NCBI GenBank assembly: GCA_003252395.1
Contig: QKEL01000011.1
Coordinates: 1 to 64,000, forward strand
Length of the DNA stretch: 64,000 nucleotides
Source of the DNA: Spirochaetales bacterium
Lineage (GTDB): Bacteria > Spirochaetota > Spirochaetia > Treponematales > Treponemataceae
Direction: 5' to 3'
Shown: piece after piece, positions 16,413 through 24,020 of the stretch
How the letters are laid out: every line of letters starts with the position of its first letter
Position numbering within the stretch: the stretch's first letter is position 1
The notes under the pieces: model-generated
The model's database searches: none
Told to the model about the DNA's origin: nothing
What the model saw: the letters and a program-made list of their open reading frames with translations, nothing else
Program-made: the position numbers and the translations under genes

Positions 16413-16835
16413 TTAACCGCGGCCCGAACGGCGCGCGCCCGACGTCCGGTCCCGTTCGGCGATCAAGAGGTCCACGATCTCCTCGTCCGCCGGGGCGAAA
16501 AGATAGTCTTCCATCTCCCCCACGGATACCCAGCGAATGTCGTCGTGGTCGTGCAGCCTCATGCGGCCGCCGGCCATGACGGCCCGGACCGCGATAAGCC
16601 GCACCACCTTGTCGCCGTAATCGTAAACCGATTCCGCGAAGGCGCCGCCGGTTTCGATATGGACGTCCATCTCCTCGCGAAGCTCGCGGACGGCGCAAGC
16701 CTCCGCCGTCTCGCCCTCCTCGATCTTTCCGCCCGGGAATTCCCAGTATCCCCCGAGGCTAATCTCGGGCTTCCTTCGCGCGATGAGGATCCGGCCTTCG
16801 CGGTTTTCTATGACCGCCGCGGCTACGTCTATCAT
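16413..16835 (-). CDS. Nudix hydrolase, MutT-type
   Basis: The 140-aa product carries a full Nudix box, GGKIEEGETAEACAVRELREE in its G-x5-E-x7-R-E-x2-E-E pattern (about 35-57). It follows the beta-strand VAAAVIENREGRILIARRKPE, typical of 8-oxo-dGTP-cleaving MutT or related NTP pyrophosphohydrolases. LGGYWEFPGGK supports the MutT subgroup. The start is fixed by a TTGACA-N18-TATACT promoter ending 6 nt before the ATG; a longer ORF start upstream would lie in the promoter. Its -35 is shared with the divergent thioesterase gene. Confidence 0.9.
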   Translation of the reverse strand: MIDVAAAVIENREGRILIARRKPEISLGGYWEFPGGKIEEGETAEACAVRELREEMDVHIETGGAFAESVYDYGDKVVRLIAVRAVMAGGRMRLHDHDDIRWVSVGEMEDYLFAPADEEIVDLLIAERDRTSGARRSGRG

Positions 16836-16841
16836 GCCTTG

Positions 16842-16893
16842 AGTATAGGCCCGGGTCGCGAAGATTGTCAAAACGGCCGGCGACGGGTATGCT
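16842..16893. promoter_or_regulatory. Divergent leaderless promoters sharing one -35 element
   Basis: The 7-mer TTGTCAA at 16865-16871 reads as TTGTCA on the plus strand and TTGACA on the minus strand. Plus: N17 then TATGCT (16888-16893), 7 nt before the thioesterase ATG. Minus: N18 then TATACT (16842-16847), 6 nt before the mutT ATG. Both mRNAs should start at their initiation codon. Confidence 0.7.
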
Positions 16894-16900
16894 AGTCGCC

Positions 16901-17305
16901 ATGAAACACACCGCGAAACTCACCGTTCGCTCATACGAGCTGGATTCCTACAACCACGTGAATAACGCCGTTTATCTGGAATACCTTGAATACGCGCGCA
17001 TGGAATACCTTCGCGCGATCGGCTTCGACTACAATGCCCTCGTCGGCGCGGGGTATGCCCTTTTCATATCCAGGGTGGACATTCGCTACCGCGCGCCCGC
17101 GGTCCTCTTCGACGAGCTTTCGATAGAGGTTACCCCGTTGAAGGCGGGCAAGCTCTCCGGCACGTTCCGTCAGGAAATCAAGAACCAGCGGGGGGAGCTG
17201 TGCGCCGAGGCGGAGGTAAGCTGGGGCTGCGTCGACAGGACCGGCAAACCCTCGAAGATACCGGCGGAACTCTTGGTTCCCGGCTTTGACCCCGAAACGA
17301 ACTAG
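16901..17305 (+). CDS. Acyl-CoA thioesterase, 4-hydroxybenzoyl-CoA thioesterase (hotdog) family
   Basis: This 134-aa hotdog-fold protein has the diagnostic SYELDSYNHVNNAVYLEYLEYAR, with the catalytic Asp in the LDSYNHVNN segment, and DIRYRAPAVLFDEL. It is similar to YbgC/FadM-type thioesterases that hydrolyse short or medium acyl-CoAs. The chosen ATG has no Shine-Dalgarno and lies 7 nt after a TATGCT -10 box; an in-frame ATG 36 nt upstream would overlap the promoter. It stands alone, facing the PHP gene. The physiological substrate is not evident. Confidence 0.9.
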   Translation: MKHTAKLTVRSYELDSYNHVNNAVYLEYLEYARMEYLRAIGFDYNALVGAGYALFISRVDIRYRAPAVLFDELSIEVTPLKAGKLSGTFRQEIKNQRGELCAEAEVSWGCVDRTGKPSKIPAELLVPGFDPETN

Positions 17306-17320
17306 CCCCCGCGCCCCGGG

Positions 17321-18127
17321 TTATGCCCGTACCGGGCCCTTGGCGAAGGCCAACGCTTCTATGGCGTCAACGGTCGGTATTCCCCGCGAATACGCCCACG
17401 TTTCGGCGTTGCGAGCCTGCGCGAGCGCGTCCTGAGGCCGGTGAGCGTCGGAATTGCATATCAATACGGCCCCTTCCGAGGCGGCCAGCTCCAGAAACTC
17501 CCTTACCGGATACGGGGGCCTCATTCCCTCGGGTCCGGCTATCCGGGGTTTCGTAAGACCGAGGCCGTTTACCTCCATGGGGATACCGGCCGCAATGGCG
17601 GCGGCAATAATATCCTTCGAGGCGGCCTTAAGGTCCGCGTCCCACCGGGGAAACCCGGCAAGAAAGATATCGGGATGGGCGAAAAGGTCGAATAACCCGC
17701 TCGAAAGGCCTTCGAGGGTCAGGTCCACGTACGGCTTGAGGTTTCGGGGATCGCCCGCGTCGGGAATGTATTCAAAACAGCCGTCCACTTCCACCCAGTG
17801 GGAACCGTACACCAGGTATTCCGCCCCCGTTTCCGCGCGCAGGAAATCGCGATACCAGGATTCGTATTTCGGGTGCCACTCGCACTCGAACCCCCAGAAG
17901 AACGGAAACGCGGCTTGCTCGCGGGCGGCCTTAACCAGGGACAAATACTCGCGCACCTGAGACGGATCCATTCGGCTGCCGCCCCACGTTCCGTCGGGAT
18001 AGGGGCAATGGTCGGAAATGCCGAGGCCGGAACAGCCTTCGGAAGCGGCGACTTTCACGTAATCGATCGGATCGCCGGAAGCGTGCCTGCACAGGCGGGT
18101 ATGGGTATGGAAACTGCTGATGTTCAC
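17321..18127 (-). CDS. PHP-domain phosphoesterase, histidinol-phosphatase (HisJ/K)-like
   Basis: The 268-aa product has PHP metal-binding blocks FHTHTRLCRHA (near the N terminus), GISDHCPYPD, GFECEWHP, YGSHWVEVDG, FAHPDIF and ICNSDAHRP, all intact. This is the histidinol-phosphatase-like PHP family, but no his genes are nearby. It could act on another phosphomonoester. A GTG start is chosen because a TATAGT -10 ends exactly 6 nt before it; the ATG 18 nt further upstream overlaps that -10 box. It is divergent from nothing, and downstream of the PfkB gene by 53 bp. Confidence 0.85.
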   Translation of the reverse strand: MNISSFHTHTRLCRHASGDPIDYVKVAASEGCSGLGISDHCPYPDGTWGGSRMDPSQVREYLSLVKAAREQAAFPFFWGFECEWHPKYESWYRDFLRAETGAEYLVYGSHWVEVDGCFEYIPDAGDPRNLKPYVDLTLEGLSSGLFDLFAHPDIFLAGFPRWDADLKAASKDIIAAAIAAGIPMEVNGLGLTKPRIAGPEGMRPPYPVREFLELAASEGAVLICNSDAHRPQDALAQARNAETWAYSRGIPTVDAIEALAFAKGPVRA

Positions 18128-18133
18128 GGCGCC

Positions 18134-18162
18134 ACTATAGCGCATGGCGTACCGACGGGCAA
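18134..18162 (-). promoter_or_regulatory. Leaderless promoter of the PHP gene (GTG start)
   Basis: -35 TTGCCC (18157-18162), 17-bp spacer, -10 TATAGT (18134-18139) on the minus strand, then 6 nt to the GTG. Confidence 0.55.
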
Positions 18163-18179
18163 GCGGGAAGGATCGTCGA

Positions 18180-19124
18180 TCAGGGAGGGTCGCGAAAGGC
18201 GAGGGAACCGGAGCCCAACGCGTCCGTTACCGCTTGGCGCTCGGGAATAGAGGGAACGGCGCCCCGTTTCGTCACGCAAAGGCCGGCGGCGGCCGAGGCT
18301 TCCCTGAGCGACGCTTCGGGTTCGGCTCCGCGCAACCGCGCGGCGATGAAGTATCCCGTGAAGGTATCGCCCGCGGCCGTCGTGTCCACCGCGGTAACCG
18401 AGGCCGCGCCCATGCGAACCGTATTGCCGGCCGAAACCGCGGAACCCGCGCCGGAATGCCATAGCGAGCCCCGAGAACCCAGCGTTATCAGGATTTCGGC
18501 GCCGGGAAACCGGCGGGCAACCGCGGAGAGAAGGGTATCGGGAGTATCGCTTTCCGCCCCGGAAATAAGAGCGGCTTCCAGGGCGTTCAGGATCAGGCAG
18601 TCCACCAGGCCCAGGGGCAGCGAGGCTATGACCGAATCCGCGGGAGAGGGATTCAGGAAAACCTTCATTCCCCGTTCATGGGCACGGCGTATGGCTTCCG
18701 CGAGGGAGGATATTTCGTTTTGGAGCAGTACCGCGTCGCCTTCGCCCCACCCGGAAAGCATAGCCTCGATATCGTTCGGGCCAATGTCACGGTTGGCGCC
18801 GCCGTACACGATTATGCTGTTCTCGCCCCGCCGATCCACCTGGATCACCGCCCGGCCGGTCGGGCCGGAAGAAAGGCCGATCCGTCCGGTATCCACCCCG
18901 CAGGAAGCGAGAAAGCCCACTGCGTCGCTTCCGTCGGAACCGACCTTTCCCCCGAACGCCACGTTCGCGCCTGCCCGGGCGAGCGCTATCGCCTGGTTAT
19001 TCCCCTTTCCCCCGAGATACCGGTTATACGAATCGCAGGAAACGGTTTGTCCGGGAACGACTATGTCGGAAACGGAGTATACTTCGTCGAGATTGATGGA
19101 GCCTATTACGAGGATTCGCTTCAT
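18180..19124 (-). CDS. PfkB-family carbohydrate kinase, ribokinase-like
   Basis: The 314-aa product starts with VIGSINLDEVYSV and has the first PfkB signature GGKGNNQAIALARAGA. It also has the second signature VDTTAAGDTFTGYF, with the catalytic Asp in AAGD, plus the monovalent-cation loop region. These match ribokinase more closely than fructokinase. It would phosphorylate ribose or a related sugar with ATP. It starts 6 nt after the DUF5312-like gene stop and is likely co-transcribed from that gene's promoter. No sugar transporter is adjacent. Confidence 0.88.
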   Translation of the reverse strand: MKRILVIGSINLDEVYSVSDIVVPGQTVSCDSYNRYLGGKGNNQAIALARAGANVAFGGKVGSDGSDAVGFLASCGVDTGRIGLSSGPTGRAVIQVDRRGENSIIVYGGANRDIGPNDIEAMLSGWGEGDAVLLQNEISSLAEAIRRAHERGMKVFLNPSPADSVIASLPLGLVDCLILNALEAALISGAESDTPDTLLSAVARRFPGAEILITLGSRGSLWHSGAGSAVSAGNTVRMGAASVTAVDTTAAGDTFTGYFIAARLRGAEPEASLREASAAAGLCVTKRGAVPSIPERQAVTDALGSGSLAFRDPP

Positions 19125-19130
19125 GAAAGC

Positions 19131-20660
19131 CTATTCGTTCTTCAGATAAAGCTGCATGAGCATGACAAAGGAGTAAATCTGCTTGTAAACCGCCACGACC
19201 CATTCCTTAATCGGGCGCTCGGAGTTTATCTCCAGCTCCTTCCAGTTCGAGATGAGGCCATGGGGCGTTTTTTCGTAGTCTTCTAGGATGTTTTTCAGGT
19301 TTCGGGCGATGATGATAAGGTGTTGCGTCCCCGTGGAGAGGAATTTCAAGGCCTTTTCGTTAATGTCCTTCAGCTGGGTCCGAATCTGCTTTACCACTTC
19401 CTTGTCCCGGTCGGCCCGCGACAGCATGGTTCGCAGCTTGGCTCCAAGGTCGTCGTCTTCGGCGAGGCTGTCGTCAAAGGCGGTGATTTCGTCTGAAAGC
19501 TCGAGAAGGGCATGGAAGGAGCCGGAATAGCCGGTAGACATGGTGGGAATGCTCCACTTGCCTCGAACCAGAAAAAGGTCGGTCAGGGAACGGATATCGC
19601 GCTTGAAGTAATCTATCAGGAAGGCCTTCATGTAATTGAGCTCTTCCACGTACAGATACCCGCCGAGCATTTTCTTCTCGAAACCCGCGTTGGCCCGTTC
19701 GGCGTAATTCTTCAGGCGAACGATGGACTCGGTCCCGAAGATTTGCCGCAAGAGCTCGTTCACCTTGGAGTTCTTATTGTCCTGCTGGATTTGCTGGACC
19801 GTCATTTCCGTCTGCGTTTTCATTTTTTGGATGTAGGTATCCACGATCCGTTCCGAGACGGTGACGGGACGGACCGTATAGGCCGGGTCCTTGCCCAAAT
19901 GCCGGATCACCTGCTCCAGGTAACCGGACCGGCGCAATTCGCCGAGCGCGTTGATCAGCTTGTTCCAGGAGCCCATGGCCACCGGCTCTACCTCGCGGAA
20001 TTCCTTAACGAAGGCGAAAATATGGGACCACTCGGCGTCTAGGGGAAGGGAGTACGCCACCGCGGCGAAGTCTTTCAGGTCTTCCAAGACGTATTCACCG
20101 CGGATGGTCTCGTACTTGGGCGTATAGTTGAAGGTCCGCTCGGGAATGCCCGAATCGAATTTTTTCAGGAGAAACAGAAAATCGAACGAGACGAAGTTCG
20201 CCATGAGCTGTAACTGGGAATACCACGTATCGATTTTCTTTATTTTTTCCCCGTCAAAATCGGCCATGAACGCGCCTAATTCGTCCTTAATCTGAAGCCC
20301 CAACTCTTTTGGCGACGTACTAGCCGCGCGTTCTTTCACCGATTCCTCGGATAACCGTTCCTTGAGCTTGACCTGATTCGGGGAAAGGGACATTTCCACG
20401 AGTATATTGCGCAAAACCACCGATTGGCTTGCGTTGGCGAGGATAACCTGGGCCGCGCCGACAACCTTATAAATTTCGTAGAAAAATTTGCCCATGCCGG
20501 GCAAGGCTTCCTCGGAGTGGGGTTTATACCATTTATACTTGCTTTTAGCCAAATCTTTGGCGATAGCCTTAAGTTGCCGGCGTTTTTCGACTTCCGGATC
20601 CGACGAGGAGAAAAAAATGCCAAATACGCGCTCAAACAGGCCGCCTAAATCCGTTGCCAT
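19131..20660 (-). CDS. Spirochaete-conserved protein, DUF5312-like
   Basis: The 509-aa predominantly helical protein has no signal peptide or TM segment. It begins with a DLGGLFERVFGIFFSS segment and contains KYKWYKPHSEEALPGMGKFFYEIYK, wording I associate with the DUF5312 family restricted to spirochaetes. The biochemical role is unknown. The start is chosen because a TTGACA-N17-CATAGT promoter ends 6 nt before this ATG; an upstream start 18 nt away lies over the -10. It is divergent from rex, with a perfect Rex-like palindrome just beyond its -35, so expression may respond to NADH/NAD ratio. Confidence 0.65.
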   Translation of the reverse strand: MATDLGGLFERVFGIFFSSSDPEVEKRRQLKAIAKDLAKSKYKWYKPHSEEALPGMGKFFYEIYKVVGAAQVILANASQSVVLRNILVEMSLSPNQVKLKERLSEESVKERAASTSPKELGLQIKDELGAFMADFDGEKIKKIDTWYSQLQLMANFVSFDFLFLLKKFDSGIPERTFNYTPKYETIRGEYVLEDLKDFAAVAYSLPLDAEWSHIFAFVKEFREVEPVAMGSWNKLINALGELRRSGYLEQVIRHLGKDPAYTVRPVTVSERIVDTYIQKMKTQTEMTVQQIQQDNKNSKVNELLRQIFGTESIVRLKNYAERANAGFEKKMLGGYLYVEELNYMKAFLIDYFKRDIRSLTDLFLVRGKWSIPTMSTGYSGSFHALLELSDEITAFDDSLAEDDDLGAKLRTMLSRADRDKEVVKQIRTQLKDINEKALKFLSTGTQHLIIIARNLKNILEDYEKTPHGLISNWKELEINSERPIKEWVVAVYKQIYSFVMLMQLYLKNE

Positions 20661-20666
20661 ATTTCT

Positions 20667-20695
20667 ACTATGTGCCAAAAAAACTCAACTGTCAA
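20667..20695 (-). promoter_or_regulatory. Leaderless promoter of the DUF5312-PfkB operon
   Basis: Perfect -35 TTGACA (20690-20695), 17-bp spacer, -10 CATAGT (20667-20672) on the minus strand, then 6 nt to the ATG. Confidence 0.7.
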
Positions 20696-20702
20696 TAAAA
20701 CC

Positions 20703-20728
20703 AAAGCTGTGAATTTTATCACAGCTTT
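20703..20728. promoter_or_regulatory. Rex-type operator 1 (perfect 10-bp palindrome)
   Basis: AAAGCTGTGA, 6-nt AT spacer, TCACAGCTTT. The core TGTGA-N6-TCACA fits the Rex operator pattern (TTGTGA-N6-TCACAA). It lies between the divergent rex and DUF5312-like promoters, 8 bp beyond the -35 of the latter. Confidence 0.75.
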
Positions 20729-20741
20729 CCTTGTTTCTTGA

Positions 20742-20771
20742 TTGACACTCTTCCGGCACTCGCGCTATACT
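20742..20771 (+). promoter_or_regulatory. Sigma-70-type promoter of rex
   Basis: Perfect -35 TTGACA (20742-20747), 18-bp spacer, -10 TATACT (20766-20771). The predicted start near 20778 falls inside Rex operator 2. Confidence 0.75.
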
Positions 20772-20773
20772 AA

Positions 20774-20791
20774 CTGTGAAATTATTCACAA
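20774..20791. promoter_or_regulatory. Rex-type operator 2 over the rex transcription start
   Basis: CTGTGAA-ATTA-TTCACAA, a TGTGAA/TTCACA inverted repeat with 4-nt centre that conforms to the Rex operator. It covers the predicted +1, so Rex binding would block its own transcription. Confidence 0.75.
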
Positions 20792-20805
20792 TGAGGGGAA
20801 TGACT

Positions 20806-21468
20806 TTGGGAATACCAAAACCGGCTGCGGAAAGACTAGCCCGCTTAGCACAGCTCATGGAACACCGAAACGATCCCGAAGCCCCCATATCCTCTGCGGA
20901 AATCGAGTACCTGACGGGTTGGCCCAGCCACACGATCCGCAAGGATATCTCAAGTCTCGCCGCGGGAGCCGATATCTCAACGCCGACGGGCTATCACCCC
21001 CTCAGGCTCGCCCAAGCGATTCGGACGGCCCTTGGGTTTACCGACGAGGCGCAAAATTGCTGCGTCGTGGGCCTCGGCCGCATTGGCTCGGCCTTCCTCG
21101 ACTATTCCGGCTTCAACGGAAGCCCCTTTACCCTGTGCGCCGGCTTTGATTCCAACGTAAACCGGGTGGAAATACTCAAGGCGGATTTTCCGCTCTACCC
21201 TTCCTTCAAGATGAAGGAAATCATTCCCCGATTGGGCATACGCTACGCCATTCTCAGCGTTCCCCCCGATCAGGCGCGGCAAACCGCCCTTCGCTTGGCG
21301 GAATGCGGAATCGTGGGAATAGTCAATTTCACGCCCGTCATGCTTTCGGTCCCCCCGCACGTGGAGGTAGAGCAGGTTTCCGCCCTGGACGCGCTGGGTT
21401 CCCTGGCGGCCCGCCTCGCGATCAGGGAACGGGAAGAACCGGCGAAGCCGGAACCAAACGCGCCATAG
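20806..21468 (+). CDS. rex: Redox-sensing transcriptional repressor Rex
   Basis: The 220-aa product has an N-terminal winged helix (IPKPAAERLARLAQLM, HTIRKDISSL) and a Rossmann NAD(H)-binding domain with VVGLGRIGSAFLDY. A C-terminal domain-swap region follows, all typical of Rex, which releases DNA when NADH is high. Several starts are possible. TTG is chosen because it aligns with the conserved family start (M-x-IPKA-x4-RL) and has GAGGGGA 6 nt upstream. The GTG and ATG codons further upstream lie in the operator. Two Rex-type palindromes in the upstream region support autoregulation. Confidence 0.9.
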   Translation: MGIPKPAAERLARLAQLMEHRNDPEAPISSAEIEYLTGWPSHTIRKDISSLAAGADISTPTGYHPLRLAQAIRTALGFTDEAQNCCVVGLGRIGSAFLDYSGFNGSPFTLCAGFDSNVNRVEILKADFPLYPSFKMKEIIPRLGIRYAILSVPPDQARQTALRLAECGIVGIVNFTPVMLSVPPHVEVEQVSALDALGSLAARLAIREREEPAKPEPNAP

Positions 21469-21518
21469 GCCGGCCCTGGGTCGGTATCGCATAGAATACG
21501 GCAATTCATAAGGAGTTC

Positions 21519-22622
21519 ATGATGAAACGCGTGTACAATTTTTCGGCCGGTCCCTCGGTTCTGCCCCAAACCGTCCTTGAAAAAGCGGCGTCCGAAATGC
21601 TCGACTACAACGGGAGCGGACAATCGGTCATGGAAATGAGCCACCGTTCCAAGGCCTATAAGCCGATCATCGAGGGTACCGAGGCCCTGGTTCGCGAGCT
21701 CCTTACGGTTCCCGCGAACTATAAGGTACTCTTCCTTCAGGGAGGCGCAAGCCTCCAATTCGCCATGGTCCCACTCAACCTCAAGAAAAAGGGAAAGGCG
21801 GCGTTCGTGGACACCGGCGTCTGGTCGGACAAGGCGATCAAGGAAGCGAAAAAATGGCTCCAGGTCGACGTGATCGCCTCTTCCAAGGCGACGCAATACG
21901 ACAGGATTCCCGAGGTAGCCACGGTAACCGGCGATTACGACTACGTTCACATCACGCTGAACAATACCATCGTCGGCACCGCGTGGGGCGCCCTGCCCGA
22001 TACCGGGGACATTCCCCTCGTGGCCGACGCCTCGTCCAACATCCTCTCCGAGCCCCTGGACATCTCGAAATTCGGCATCATATACGCGGGGGCGCAGAAA
22101 AACCTCGCGCCCGCCGGGGTAACCCTCGTCATCGTCCGCGAGGACCTGATCCGCGAAGACCTTCCCGCGGACGTGCCCACCATGCTTCGCTACGACACCC
22201 ACGCGAAGGAGGGCTCCATGTACAATACCCCCCCGTGCTGGTCCGTCTACGTAATGAAACTGGTCCTCGAATGGGTCAAGGCCCTGGGCGGCGCCGAGGG
22301 AATGGGGAAACTGAATCGCGAAAAGGCCGCGATACTGTACGATTATCTCGATTCCGGCGACTTCTTCCGCGCCACGGCCCAGAAGGGAAGCCGGTCGCTG
22401 ATGAATATCCCCTTCCTCACCAAGATCGGCGACCCGGAGAAGGCCGAGGCGATAAACAAAAAATTCGTGGCCGAGGCCGAGGCCGCCGGGCTGGTGAACC
22501 TGGCCGGGCACCGGCTCGTCGGGGGAATGCGCGCGTCCATATACAACGCGATGCCGAAAGAGGGCGTCCAAGCCCTCGTCGATTTCATGAAAAAATTCGC
22601 GGCCGCGAACGCCGAAGCATAA
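21519..22622 (+). CDS. serC: Phosphoserine aminotransferase
   Basis: The 367-aa product starts VYNFSAGPSVLPQTVLEKA and has EMSHRS, LFLQGGASLQFAMVPLNL, SSNILSEPLDISKFG and the PLP lysine in YAGAQKNLAPAG, all standard SerC motifs. It converts 3-phosphohydroxypyruvate and glutamate to phosphoserine and 2-oxoglutarate. An AAGGAG Shine-Dalgarno precedes two consecutive ATG codons. The dehydrogenase for the preceding pathway step follows 10 nt downstream, forming a serine biosynthesis operon; no serB is nearby. Confidence 0.97.
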   Translation: MMKRVYNFSAGPSVLPQTVLEKAASEMLDYNGSGQSVMEMSHRSKAYKPIIEGTEALVRELLTVPANYKVLFLQGGASLQFAMVPLNLKKKGKAAFVDTGVWSDKAIKEAKKWLQVDVIASSKATQYDRIPEVATVTGDYDYVHITLNNTIVGTAWGALPDTGDIPLVADASSNILSEPLDISKFGIIYAGAQKNLAPAGVTLVIVREDLIREDLPADVPTMLRYDTHAKEGSMYNTPPCWSVYVMKLVLEWVKALGGAEGMGKLNREKAAILYDYLDSGDFFRATAQKGSRSLMNIPFLTKIGDPEKAEAINKKFVAEAEAAGLVNLAGHRLVGGMRASIYNAMPKEGVQALVDFMKKFAAANAEA

Positions 22623-22632
22623 GGAGATAGCC

Positions 22633-23844
22633 ATGTACAAGATTCAAACCCTGAACAAAATCGCCAGCGAGGGCCTTGCCCTCTTCCCCCGCGACTCGTA
22701 TGAAATCGCCAGCGAAATACTAAACCCCGACGCGATATTGGTCCGTTCCGCGGAAATGCACGACCTATCGCTACCCGAAACCGTTAAGGCCGTGGCGCGG
22801 GCCGGGGCGGGCGTAAACAACATACCGGTCGCGAAATATACCGAGCGGGGAATCGTGGTATTCAATACCCCCGGCGCGAACGCGAACGCGGTTAAGGAGC
22901 TGGTTATCGCAGCCCTGCTCTTCTCCAGCCGACCGGTTCATAAGGCCGCCGAATGGGCCAAGGGACTCGCCGGAAAAGGCGACGAAATACCCGAATTGGC
23001 CGAAAAGGGCAAAAGCCAGTTCATCGGTCCCGAGATCAAGGGAAAGACCTTGGGCGTGATCGGCCTCGGGGCCATCGGCGCCATGGTGGCGAACGACGCG
23101 ATCGGTCTGGGCATGAACGTTATCGGCTACGACCCCTTCATTTCGGTGGACGCGGCATGGTCCCTGTCGCGGGCGGTCACCAAGGCTGAAAGCTTGGACG
23201 CCCTGCTGGCCAAGGCGGACTACGTGACCATTCACGTGCCGCAAACCAACGACACCAAGGGTTTCCTGAACGCCGACAAACTGAAAATCATGAAAAAGGG
23301 CGCCCGGGTAATCAACCTGGCCCGCGGGGGCCTCGTGAACAACGCGGACATGATCGCCGCGATCGCCGACGGGAAAATCGCCAGTTTCGTGACCGATTTC
23401 GCCGATGAAGAACTGCTTAAAACCGACGGAGTCATCTGTCTGCCCCACCTCGGCGCTTCCACGCCCGAGGCGGAAGACAACTGCGCCTTCATGGCCGTAA
23501 ACCAATTGATGGATTTCCTGGAGCGCGGAAATATCGTTAACTCGGTAAACTTCCCCAAGTGCAAAATAGACGAGCCAATTCCCGCCAAAGGCGCGCGCCT
23601 TTGCATCTCCAACAAGAACGTCCCGAACATGATCGGACAGATTACGAGCATCCTCGCGGGGGCGAAATTGAACATTTCGTCCATGACAAACCAGAATAGG
23701 GCCGACGTTGCCTACAACCTGATCGACGTGGATGACCGGGTGAACCAAAATGTCCTGTCGAACCTCGAGGATATCGACGGCGTCATTTCGGTACGCGTCA
23801 TCGAGGGAACGACGATAAGACAAGAGCCGGTAACTGAGGACTAA
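22633..23844 (+). CDS. serA: D-3-phosphoglycerate dehydrogenase with ACT domain
   Basis: The 403-aa product has an NAD-binding Rossmann domain (TLGVIGLGAIGAMVANDA), the dehydrogenase signature INLARGGLVNNADM, catalytic Arg/Glu/His regions (VRSAEMH, DFADEELLKT, LPHLGASTPEAE) and a C-terminal ACT regulatory domain (about 325-400). It catalyses the first step of serine synthesis. The ACT domain suggests allosteric feedback by serine, as in the family. An AAGGAG Shine-Dalgarno lies in the 10-nt gap after serC, and a strong terminator follows, closing the operon. Confidence 0.95.
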   Translation: MYKIQTLNKIASEGLALFPRDSYEIASEILNPDAILVRSAEMHDLSLPETVKAVARAGAGVNNIPVAKYTERGIVVFNTPGANANAVKELVIAALLFSSRPVHKAAEWAKGLAGKGDEIPELAEKGKSQFIGPEIKGKTLGVIGLGAIGAMVANDAIGLGMNVIGYDPFISVDAAWSLSRAVTKAESLDALLAKADYVTIHVPQTNDTKGFLNADKLKIMKKGARVINLARGGLVNNADMIAAIADGKIASFVTDFADEELLKTDGVICLPHLGASTPEAEDNCAFMAVNQLMDFLERGNIVNSVNFPKCKIDEPIPAKGARLCISNKNVPNMIGQITSILAGAKLNISSMTNQNRADVAYNLIDVDDRVNQNVLSNLEDIDGVISVRVIEGTTIRQEPVTED

Positions 23845-23867
23845 ACCCTCGCTTTTCCGGTCGCATC

Positions 23868-23910
23868 AGGGGAAAAACGGTATAAAATGCCGCTTTTCCC
23901 CTTTTTTTTT
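23868..23910 (+). terminator. Rho-independent terminator of serC-serA
   Basis: AGGGGAAAA-A-CGG pairs with CCG-C-TTTTCCCCT across a 9-nt AT loop, followed by nine or more T residues. Confidence 0.9.
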
Positions 23911-23953
23911 GTAAAATTTCTCCATTTACCCTCCCCCCATCCAAGCCCTTCGC

Positions 23954-23982
23954 TTGAACAAGTCGACTCCCCTGAGTATATT
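23954..23982 (+). promoter_or_regulatory. Sigma-70-type promoter of the lytic transglycosylase gene
   Basis: -35 TTGAAC (23954-23959), 17-bp spacer, -10 TATATT (23977-23982). Predicted leader about 30 nt with GGAG ahead of the ATG. Confidence 0.65.
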
Positions 23983-24020
23983 CATCCTATATTTTTTGAA
24001 AACTATGGAGTATTTCGCAA

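Noticed and set aside
20703-20728. Palindrome considered as a terminator
   Set aside because: It lies between divergent genes, has only an AT loop and no T-run, and matches the Rex operator pattern.
21270-22640. 456-codon open frame on the minus strand opposite serC
   Set aside because: It is the mirror of a clear serC with all conserved motifs; the long antisense frame is a by-product of strong third-position GC bias, and the translation has no recognised domain.
22771-23823. 350-codon minus-strand frame opposite serA
   Set aside because: Antisense shadow of a fully conserved dehydrogenase.
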